A stretch of 6,463 nt of DNA from Verrucomicrobiales bacterium. Its GTDB lineage: Bacteria; Verrucomicrobiota; Verrucomicrobiia; Verrucomicrobiales; V1-33. The position numbers and the translations under genes are program-made. The notes beneath the pieces were generated by a model, which did no database searches, was not told the origin of the DNA, and saw only the letters and a program-made list of their open reading frames with translations. The DNA lies in NCBI GenBank assembly GCA_023253575.1, contig JALRGB010000202.1, forward strand, positions 1 through 6,463. The letters are read 5' to 3'. This document shows, piece after piece, positions 1-5,838 of this stretch; positions within the stretch are counted from its first letter, which is position 1, and each line of letters starts with the position of its first letter.

Positions 1-135
1 CCGCGGGGGGGGCGGGGCTTTCCCGATACTTTGATGCGAAAAAAAGAACGGATGCGCGTGAGGCTGACCCGTATCACTTTAGGGAAGCTCGAATTCATTT
101 CGGACCGCTTTTTCATTTACCCCACCTCAAAAGCC

Positions 136-3100
136 ATGCTCAAACTTCTGCGCCTTGCGGCCATCTGCGCCCTGACGGGCAGCCCATTGTGGGCGGCCCC
201 CAGTAAACTCGATCTTAAAGACGGTGACCGGGTCTTGCTGATTGGTGACACCCTCATGGAGAGGGAGAACAACTACGGATATCTTGAAGCCCGGATGCGG
301 CAGGAATTTCCGGGCCGTTCTTTTGCGGTCCGCAATCTCGCTTACAGCGGGGACAGTCCATTGGGCGCGTCGCGAGCGAGTTTTGATCCGGTCGACAAGG
401 GAGTGGACAGTTTGAAGCAGCAACTGGCTGTGGTGCGGCCGACAGTGGCCATCTTGGGTTACGGTATGGCGGCGAGTTTGGAAGATTTGACCTATCGTCA
501 AAACGACCCAGTGCTCAATCCCGACCCAGCTCGTTACGGCCTCGACCACAGCCCTGCTAAATTCCGTCGGGAATTGCTCGCCCTGATGGACCTGATCAAA
601 GAGGCCAGCCCCGGCGGGAGCGTGCGTTTTGTTTTTGTCGGACCTGTTCGACACGAAGACATGCGCGGCACCCGGCCTGGACTGCCCGACCCCGCCGGGC
701 ACAACGCCCTGCTGGCCGAGTACGAAAAAGTGATCGAACAACTCGCCGCGGAAAAACAATCCCCTTTTGTGCGCGGTGAATGGAAAGAGGCCGCAGGCAT
801 CAATCTGCCGCAAGGCACCGACAACGGCATCCACCTGACCCCACAAGGGTTTCGCGCCCTCAGCGCCAGCGTCGCGGCCCAACTGGGCTGGAAGTCCGAA
901 GCCGCCGCATGGGACACCGAAACCCCATCGCAACAACTCCTGCGCCAAGCTATCCTGCGGAAAAACGCCCTCTTCTTCCACCGCAGCCGTCCAGCCAATT
1001 ATACGTACATCTTCGGCTTCCGAAAAGGCGAACAAGGACGCAACGCCGTAGAAATCCCCAAGTTCGACCCGCTCGTCGACAAAGCCGAGGCCAATGTCAT
1101 CGCCATCGCCGCAGGTCAGCCCAGCACCCTGCCCCCCGAACCGCCAAGCGAAACCAAACTGCCCGTCATTCCATCGCTGCCACGCCCAGATTTCACCATG
1201 GACGCGGGCTTGGAAATGACCAGCTACGCCGAAAATCCACTTTTGGAAAAACCTGTCGGCATGAGCTGGGATGCCGACGGACGACTGTGGGTGGCCACTT
1301 CCAACACCTATCCACAAGTCAATCCGGACGATCTCGGGGCTATGATGGAAGGGAATTCTTCGAAGTTTGGTCCCTCGACCGGAAATGATCGCATCATCCT
1401 CCTCGAGGACACCAACCGCGACGGCGTGGCTGATGTCTCCCGCATCGTGGCTGACAAACTGCTCATTCCCGCCGGCGTCGCCCCAGACACCGAAGGCGGC
1501 TGTTTCGTCGGCGCCAGCACAGAACTTCTCCACCTCAGCAAACCCGGAGCCGATGGACTGCTCAGCGAGCGCCGCATCGTGCTGAGCGGATTCGGCACCG
1601 AAGACACTCACCACATCATCCATGGCCTGCATTGGGGCGTGGACGGTCGCCTCTATTTCCAGCAAACCATTTACATCCACTCGCACGTCGAAACCCCATG
1701 GGGATTGGTTCGCGCCAACTCTGGCGTCGCCTTTGCCTATGATCCCAATACGGAGCGGCTCGAAGTCCATTCCAAAGGGCTGGTCAATTGCTGGGGACAG
1801 CAAGAAGACATGAATGGCCAGACGTTCCTGACCTCGGGTGCGGATGGCAACGGCATTAGCTGGGCTTTTCCCGGCGCGGTCCTGCCTCCATCAGAAGGCG
1901 CGCGACGCACGATCAACAGCATCAGCCCCGGTTCGTATCCGAAATTTTGCGGGTTCGAAATCATCAACAGTCCGCTTTTTGGTCCGGAATGGCAGGGGCA
2001 TGCGCTCACCAATGATTTCCGCGCTCACCGCATTGTCCGCTTTAGTTTCAATGACTTGAGCGTAAACCCGAATGCCGCAGAACAAAAATCCGGCTACGTC
2101 ACCAAAGTCGAGCCTGACATCACCCGCACGGAAGACGCCGCCTTTCGCCCGATCGCCCTGTCCATGGGACCAGACGGCGCCATCTATGTCGCCGACTGGA
2201 CAAACCCCATCATCAACCATGGTGAGGTCGATTTCCGCGACCCACGGCGCGACAAACAACGCGGCCGCATCTGGCGCATCGCCCCCACCGGTAGCCGCCC
2301 GCTGGCCTGGGAACCACTCACCGGCCAACCCGTCGAAAAACTGCTCAGCCGCCTGCTTTCACCCAATCGCTGGGAATTTGAGCAAGCCCGTCGCGAGCTG
2401 TCCCGCGTGCCAGTCGAAACATTGCGCGCCGCGCTGGGGCCGTGGATGAAAGATGAAGTAACCCGCCGCCATGCCGCCTGGTTGCTCAGCGGGCGCACCC
2501 ACAACACAGCGCATCTGATCGCCATGGTCGATCCTCAATCGGTCGACAACACCAGTGTGCAGACAGGTCTGCGCGAACTAGGAAAAGCGTATGGAGCGCA
2601 TGGCACGAAGGATCTCAGCCCGTTCGCAACGTGGATCAAAGCGGGCCGCGATCCGCGGACCAGACTGGAAGCATTCCGAGCTCTGGCTCGCATCCGGACT
2701 TTTGAAAGCGCCGACTTGGTCTTGCGCAATCTGCCGACGGACCCGGCGGATGACTTCCTCGATTTTGCCGCATGGACGACGGTCAACGAACTGGCTCGCC
2801 CGTGGTTTGAGGAAATTGCCGCGCATCCGGAAAAAATCGTCGGCCGCGAAGCGCAATTGACAACGCTGACGACCATCGCCGCGCCGGTCGTGACGGCGCC
2901 ATACATGCAACAGCTCTTTGCTGGAAGGACGATCGACGCTGACGGCCGCGGGCCGTGGATTGAGTTGATCGGAAGTGCGGGCGGCCCAGCCGAGCTCACC
3001 ACGCTGTACACCAGCTTCATCCAAGAAGGCGCGCTGCAACCAGAGGCCCGACTCCGGGCGGCCGCCGCCCTCACCGGAGCCGCACGCGGCCGCAACTTGC

Positions 3101-4461
3101 GCCCGGATGGCGACCTCAGCGGTATTGTGTCACTGCTCGCATCGTCCGACCGACCGCTGCTGTCCGCAGCCATCGCGCTGGCCGCAGAATGGGGTCAGGT
3201 AACGGCCGTGCCGCCGCTCGCCCAATTTGCCGCCAACGAAACCGATGCCGGCCTGCGCGGAGAGGCGCTCAGCGCCCTGCGGAAAATCGGACAGCCCGCA
3301 GCCGTCGATGCCTTGCGGGCACTGGTGGCCACTCAGCAACCGATGGTCGTCCGGCGCGACGCGCTCCCGCCACTGGCCGTGCACGCTCCCCAAGAAGCGC
3401 TCAAATCATTGTCGTCCATCATGGGCTGGATCACCAATCAAGAAGCCGCCGCCGTTCTTTGGCGCGAGCTTTTCCAAATCAAGGGGTTTGCCGAACTCAT
3501 AGCTCGCGAACTGCCCAATGACCTGACCGTCGACGCCTATGCCTCCGCCCTGAAGGTCGCCCGCGGCATGGGCGACAACGGCCAAGCATTGGTCGCCGCA
3601 CTCTCGCCCATGGCCGGAACAACCTCCGCAGAACGCGATTTCCCCGCTGAAATCGCCAGCCTCATCGCCGAAATTAAAAACGACTCAGATCCAATCGCCG
3701 GGGAACTCGTCTACCGCCGCATCGGCTGTGCCGTGTGCCACGCGATCGGCGGCGTCGGCGGCAACTTCGGGCCAGACTTCTCCAGCATCGGCGCCAGCGC
3801 CCCGCTCGATTATATCATCGAAAGCACCATCAATCCCGCCGCCAAGGTCAAGGAAGGGTATCATGGATTCTCCTTCAGTCTGAATGACGGTAGCGTCATG
3901 AATGGCATCCCCGTGCGCGAGACCGCCACCGAAATCATTATCCGCCCAGCCCCAGGCGTGGAGTTGCCAGTTCTGAAATCCGCCGTCGTACAGAAAGAAA
4001 TCATCGGCAGCCTGATGCCCATGGGCTTTACCGATGCGCTCGACGCCCCATCAAAACGCAATCTCTACGCCTTCCTCAGCCAAATCGGACGGCCTGGCCG
4101 CTTCGACGCCAGCAAAACCAACGTGGCCCGTATTTGGAAATTCACCGCCTCCCGGTCGCCGGAGGATACGGAATCCCCCACCTTCGCCACCACGCTGGTC
4201 AATGGCGAACTGCCCGCGAGTGAACTGCCGGAAACCGCATTCGCGCAAGCACGGTTCACCGTCTCCAAAGCCACCCGCACCCCACTCGTCCTCACTGGTG
4301 TCACCGCCGCCTGGATCAACAACCAGCCAGTCACCGTCACCAACGGCCGCTGCGAAACCAGCCTCCCAGCCGGCACCCACACGCTCACCGTCAGCCCCGA
4401 CCGCAGCGCCCCCACCCTCAAGGCTCAGTGCGATGATGCCACGTTCCTAGACTTTAAATAA
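136..4461 (+). CDS. Secreted multidomain PVC-type dehydrogenase / c-type cytochrome (SGNH-like + propeller + HEAT-like repeats + CxxCH haem domain)
   Basis: Probably a periplasmic oxidoreductase passing electrons to a covalently bound haem c; the substrate is unknown, sugar-like by family analogy. Residues 1-21 form a signal peptide (K3, R6, hydrophobic core, cleavage near LWA-A). Residues about 30-245 resemble an SGNH/GDSL hydrolase (GDT at 37-39, SGD at 71-73, NGIH at 230-233). Residues about 350-716 match the PVC 'membrane-bound dehydrogenase' domain (TIGR02604 type), with an acidic EDTNRDG loop at 424-430, THHIIH at 491-496 and NHGEVDFRDPRRD from 694. Residues about 735-1130 are alpha-helical, HEAT-like repeats. 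CAVCH at 1198-1202 is the haem site of a TIGR02603-type domain, with M1294 or M1296 (SLMPMG) as likely axial ligand. Residues about 1330-1441 look like a beta-sandwich tail. I chose ATG 136 because the signal peptide begins there; an in-frame TTG at 31 would add 35 charged residues ahead of it. No clear Shine-Dalgarno is visible. Domain identity is confident, function inferred. Confidence 0.93.
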   Translation: MLKLLRLAAICALTGSPLWAAPSKLDLKDGDRVLLIGDTLMERENNYGYLEARMRQEFPGRSFAVRNLAYSGDSPLGASRASFDPVDKGVDSLKQQLAVVRPTVAILGYGMAASLEDLTYRQNDPVLNPDPARYGLDHSPAKFRRELLALMDLIKEASPGGSVRFVFVGPVRHEDMRGTRPGLPDPAGHNALLAEYEKVIEQLAAEKQSPFVRGEWKEAAGINLPQGTDNGIHLTPQGFRALSASVAAQLGWKSEAAAWDTETPSQQLLRQAILRKNALFFHRSRPANYTYIFGFRKGEQGRNAVEIPKFDPLVDKAEANVIAIAAGQPSTLPPEPPSETKLPVIPSLPRPDFTMDAGLEMTSYAENPLLEKPVGMSWDADGRLWVATSNTYPQVNPDDLGAMMEGNSSKFGPSTGNDRIILLEDTNRDGVADVSRIVADKLLIPAGVAPDTEGGCFVGASTELLHLSKPGADGLLSERRIVLSGFGTEDTHHIIHGLHWGVDGRLYFQQTIYIHSHVETPWGLVRANSGVAFAYDPNTERLEVHSKGLVNCWGQQEDMNGQTFLTSGADGNGISWAFPGAVLPPSEGARRTINSISPGSYPKFCGFEIINSPLFGPEWQGHALTNDFRAHRIVRFSFNDLSVNPNAAEQKSGYVTKVEPDITRTEDAAFRPIALSMGPDGAIYVADWTNPIINHGEVDFRDPRRDKQRGRIWRIAPTGSRPLAWEPLTGQPVEKLLSRLLSPNRWEFEQARRELSRVPVETLRAALGPWMKDEVTRRHAAWLLSGRTHNTAHLIAMVDPQSVDNTSVQTGLRELGKAYGAHGTKDLSPFATWIKAGRDPRTRLEAFRALARIRTFESADLVLRNLPTDPADDFLDFAAWTTVNELARPWFEEIAAHPEKIVGREAQLTTLTTIAAPVVTAPYMQQLFAGRTIDADGRGPWIELIGSAGGPAELTTLYTSFIQEGALQPEARLRAAAALTGAARGRNLRPDGDLSGIVSLLASSDRPLLSAAIALAAEWGQVTAVPPLAQFAANETDAGLRGEALSALRKIGQPAAVDALRALVATQQPMVVRRDALPPLAVHAPQEALKSLSSIMGWITNQEAAAVLWRELFQIKGFAELIARELPNDLTVDAYASALKVARGMGDNGQALVAALSPMAGTTSAERDFPAEIASLIAEIKNDSDPIAGELVYRRIGCAVCHAIGGVGGNFGPDFSSIGASAPLDYIIESTINPAAKVKEGYHGFSFSLNDGSVMNGIPVRETATEIIIRPAPGVELPVLKSAVVQKEIIGSLMPMGFTDALDAPSKRNLYAFLSQIGRPGRFDASKTNVARIWKFTASRSPEDTESPTFATTLVNGELPASELPETAFAQARFTVSKATRTPLVLTGVTAAWINNQPVTVTNGRCETSLPAGTHTLTVSPDRSAPTLKAQCDDATFLDFK

Positions 4462-4467
4462 ACCCGC

Positions 4468-4485
4468 CCGCTGAAACCTCAGCGG
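4468..4485 (+). terminator. Candidate terminator hairpin after the large cytochrome gene
   Basis: A perfect 7-bp inverted repeat, CCGCTGA / TCAGCGG with a 4-base AACC loop, begins six bases after the stop codon. Position and tight loop suit a transcription terminator, but there is no T-run after it on the plus strand, so it may act as an mRNA 3'-end stabiliser or a factor-dependent stop instead. Confidence 0.5.
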
Positions 4486-4543
4486 AAACGCGGCCCCACG
4501 CGCTGGAATCAGTTCCCGCGCACCAAAGAGCTGCCACCCATCG

Positions 4544-4566
4544 CTTGGACGCCTCCATCGTCCAAG
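4544..4566. repeat. Inverted repeat CTTGGAC-N9-GTCCAAG
   Basis: A perfect 7-bp inverted repeat with a 9-base spacer lies in the gap between the cytochrome gene and panD, about 115 bp before the panD start. It could be a hairpin in the panD leader, a second termination element, or a dyad operator. Nothing in the sequence decides between these. Confidence 0.4.
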
Positions 4567-4574
4567 GTCAGCAA

Positions 4575-4607
4575 AAGAAGAACCCATGGCCTCCAGCCGT
4601 TCTTTTT
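4575..4607 (+). terminator. Possible weak A/T-stem terminator ahead of panD
   Basis: The bases at 4575-4583 (AAGAAGAAC) pair with 4599-4607 (GTTCTTTTT) with one G-T wobble, around a 15-base loop. The right arm runs on into a pyrimidine-rich stretch (TTTTTCCTCTTTCC), which resembles an intrinsic terminator. The stem is mostly A-T and the loop long, so it would be weak. If real, it further separates panD from the upstream gene. Confidence 0.25.
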
Positions 4608-4679
4608 CCTCTTTCCTCTCGTACCCATGACGCTTGCCTCCCCCCCGACCTGCCATCATTTTCCAATTCGCGCATTATC

Positions 4680-5114
4680 ATGTCCAGTCCTCTGCATCCC
4701 TCACCCGCCCCCATCTCCGCCACAGTCAGCACCGTCCGCATGGCCGTTGCCAAACTTCATGCCGTCACGGTCACCCAGGCTGATTTGCACTACGTGGGAT
4801 CCATTACCATCGATGAAGACCTCCTCGATGCCGCAGGCATTGTCCCGTTTCAGATGGTTCAGATTACCAATCAATCGACAGGTGCTTTTTGGCAGACGTA
4901 TACTATTGCTGGCGCCCGCGGCAGCGGCATCATCAGCTTGAATGGTTCCCCCGCCCGTCATTTCCAGCCAGGCGACAAAGCGTATGTTGTCGCGGAAGGG
5001 AATGTCGATCCTGCCCTGATGCGAAGCCATACGCTCAACGTCGTCTTCGTAGACCTGCAGAACCGCATTACCAAGGTCGAGGTTCAGGGCCCGGCCGGCC
5101 CGACGCTGGGCTGA
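4680..5114 (+). CDS. panD: Aspartate 1-decarboxylase (pyruvoyl-dependent), with substrate-binding Arg replaced
   Basis: Decarboxylates L-aspartate to beta-alanine in the cytosol for pantothenate and CoA synthesis. The 144-residue product matches the PanD core with a constant offset of 16 from E. coli numbering: K25 (K9), Y38 (Y22), the self-cleavage pair G40-S41 (G24-S25) where Ser becomes the pyruvoyl group, T73 and Y74 (T57, Y58), and N88-G89 (N72-G73). The motif around the cleavage site, ADLHYVGSITIDEDLLDAAGI, is unmistakable. Two active-site changes stand out: F70 sits where E. coli has Arg54, and P91 where it has Ala75. ATG 4680 adds about 16 residues to the usual N-terminus. The next ATG, at 4740, corresponds to E. 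coli Met5 and would clip the first strand, so 4680 is preferred although neither start has a Shine-Dalgarno. A TTG at 4545 gives an unconvincing leader. No other pantothenate gene is visible nearby. Confidence 0.93.
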   Translation: MSSPLHPSPAPISATVSTVRMAVAKLHAVTVTQADLHYVGSITIDEDLLDAAGIVPFQMVQITNQSTGAFWQTYTIAGARGSGIISLNGSPARHFQPGDKAYVVAEGNVDPALMRSHTLNVVFVDLQNRITKVEVQGPAGPTLG

Positions 5115-5128
5115 GCGCGCCCGCGCTC
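5113..5128 (+). terminator. Hairpin at the panD stop codon, possible terminator
   Basis: GAGCGC / GCGCTC form a 6-bp GC-rich stem around a GCCC loop that overlaps the TGA stop of panD. It lies in the 47-bp gap between two converging genes, where a bidirectional stop would be useful. No T-run follows on either side, so the call is tentative. Confidence 0.3.
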
Positions 5129-5161
5129 TGTGACACCGCACTCTGCTGAACGGCCGGTACT

Positions 5162-5458
5162 TTAGGCGCCGGCTTCCACGCCGGTCTCGGGCAGGGACTG
5201 CAGGAGCAGGCTCCCCATGACTGTGGATTTCATGAATTCCCGCGTCACCTGCAGGCCACGGCCGTATTGCTCGCGAAATTTTTCCAGCTGCGTCGAAAGC
5301 CCAAGCTCAGGAAAACGATCCTGCAACCTGCCATGCACGCGACAGTTGCGCGCCAGAACAAAAGTTCCATGAAGCACCTGAAACATCGGCCGCGGATCTG
5401 GCCGGATCGGTGCCTGATGAATCTCCATGGGGTTGGTCAAAACAGGATCAAACGCCAT
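5162..5458 (-). CDS. Hypothetical protein, 98 residues, family not recognised
   Basis: I do not recognise this family. The 98-residue product (starting MAFDPVLTNPMEIHQ) has a plausible globular composition: mixed charged and hydrophobic residues, one Cys, two Trp-free halves, and no signal peptide or membrane segment. The codon choice looks like that of the neighbouring genes (CTG, GTG, CAG, GCG common). The start at 5458 is preceded by AGGTGG three bases upstream, a close but Shine-Dalgarno-like purine run. The same frame stays open up to an ATG at 5608, which would give 148 residues. That extra segment is hydrophobic and then Arg/Trp/Cys-rich, with unusual codons (GTA, CTA, CGA, AGA, AGG), so I think it is not translated. 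The gene converges on panD with a 47-bp gap and lies on the same strand as the cyclodeaminase gene, 380 bp downstream of it. Possible alternatives are a chance open frame or a remnant of a longer gene. Confidence 0.55.
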   Translation of the reverse strand: MAFDPVLTNPMEIHQAPIRPDPRPMFQVLHGTFVLARNCRVHGRLQDRFPELGLSTQLEKFREQYGRGLQVTREFMKSTVMGSLLLQSLPETGVEAGA

Positions 5459-5610
5459 CAGCCACCTGCGTCGCCCTCTCCAAAGAAGGCACCACCGAAA
5501 ACCAATCCGCACGCAACAACGCCCCAGTGCCTGGAATCGTGCCTCCGGCGCTAGTACTACCATCGCGAGAGGAGGAACCAGGAAAATGAGTGGTCGACAT
5601 CCCGCCATGT

Positions 5611-5720
5611 AGTCTATTTTATAATAAATACAATTTTTATTAAAATAATCTGTTTATTGCTTTTGGCTTTCTGTTTATAGCGTTCATTTACACACTTTCT
5701 CATTCGGAGTAGATCTTGTT
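5611..5720. promoter_or_regulatory. AT-rich island, candidate regulatory region
   Basis: By hand count 28 of 110 bases are G or C (about 25%), against a clearly GC-rich surrounding. It includes a hairpin-capable AATAAA / TTTATT pair at 5623-5641 and two copies of CTGTTTATWGC. A perfect TATAAT occurs on the plus strand at 5620-5625 and TATAAAAT on the minus strand at 5616-5623, but no good -35 hexamer sits at 16-18 bp from either. It lies upstream of the minus-strand gene at 5162-5458, so it may hold that gene's promoter. Alternatively it is a scar of foreign DNA. Confidence 0.4.
5650..5681. repeat. Direct repeat CTGTTTATWGC, two copies 21 bp apart
   Basis: CTGTTTATTGC at 5650-5660 and CTGTTTATAGC at 5671-5681 match at 10 of 11 positions. 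Their starts are 21 bp apart, about two turns of the DNA helix, so a protein bound to both would face the same side. This is the pattern of tandem operator half-sites. In AT-rich DNA a chance match is possible, though an 11-mer with three G/C positions conserved makes it less likely. Confidence 0.5.
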
Positions 5721-5727
5721 TGATCTA
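5710..5727. repeat. Dyad TAGATC-N6-GATCTA
   Basis: A perfect 6-bp inverted repeat with a 6-base TTGTTT spacer sits at the right border of the AT-rich island. It is compatible with a dimeric regulator site or a short hairpin. Each arm contains a GATC, so it also holds two possible Dam-type methylation sites 11 bp apart. Confidence 0.4.
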
Positions 5728-5790
5728 GTCCCCACTGAGTGGCTCCCATCAAAGTCCTTCATTTCTTCAACGGCTCCAAAGTCGCGGCCA

Positions 5791-5836
5791 GCCGTTACGC
5801 GCTCTGTCCCAACGGCCGCGAGTCCGTCGATGACGG
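5791..5836 (-). terminator. Inverted repeats just after the cyclodeaminase stop
   Basis: On the minus strand, a few bases after the stop at 5839, the sequence can form CCGTC-ATC-GACGG (5824-5836), then a larger GCCGTT / AACGGC pair with a 14-base loop (5791-5816). Their position suits a transcription stop for the cyclodeaminase gene. There is no T-run directly after either hairpin, so the role is inferred from location alone. Confidence 0.3.
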
Positions 5837-5838
5837 CT

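Larger units (their letters stand above)
5459..5838. other. 380-bp stretch without a convincing gene
   Basis: This stretch separates the small minus-strand gene from the end of the cyclodeaminase gene. From 5459 to about 5608 it has ordinary GC content and no recognisable protein. From 5611 to 5720 it is strikingly AT-rich and carries repeats listed separately. From 5739 to 5838 GC content is ordinary again and several short frames are open. One is a plus-strand frame from GTG 5739 (reads VLHFFNGSKVAASRYALCPN) with mostly C-ending codons, directly after an in-frame stop. Another is a minus-strand frame that stays open past the cyclodeaminase stop and ends at 5700. Neither has a ribosome site or recognisable family, and the first runs antisense into the cyclodeaminase gene. 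Either could be a gene remnant. Confidence 0.6.

Noticed and set aside
31..135. Upstream TTG/ATG starts for the cytochrome gene
   Set aside because: They would put 35 charged residues in front of a good signal peptide that starts at ATG 136, which would disrupt export.
1..135. A promoter ahead of the cytochrome gene
   Set aside because: TTGATG at 31 and TATCAC at 72 do not pair at a suitable spacing, and no other convincing box is visible in the short upstream region.
127..1803. A 558-codon open frame on the minus strand
   Set aside because: It is fully antisense to the signal-peptide, SGNH and propeller parts of the large cytochrome gene, whose identity is clear. Long antisense frames are expected from GC-biased third positions, and the translation resembles no family.
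2535..3173. A 212-codon minus-strand frame
   Set aside because: It is antisense to the helical-repeat region of the cytochrome gene and its Ser/Arg/Ala-rich translation is typical of a shadow frame.
4545..4679. N-terminal extension of PanD from a TTG start
   Set aside because: The added 45 residues are proline- and serine-rich and overlap two inverted repeats, and PanD proteins do not carry such leaders.
5267..5554. A plus-strand frame of 95 codons rich in Lys, Arg and Pro
   Set aside because: It is mostly antisense to the more coding-like minus-strand frame at 5162-5458 and has no ribosome site or recognisable motif.
5650..5681. The direct repeats as a CRISPR array or integration site duplication
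   Set aside because: There are only two 11-bp copies with a 10-bp gap, no cas genes and no integrase, so neither reading is supported.
5700..5762. A 20-codon minus-strand frame starting with ATG at 5762
   Set aside because: It is too short, has no ribosome site and has no recognisable function.
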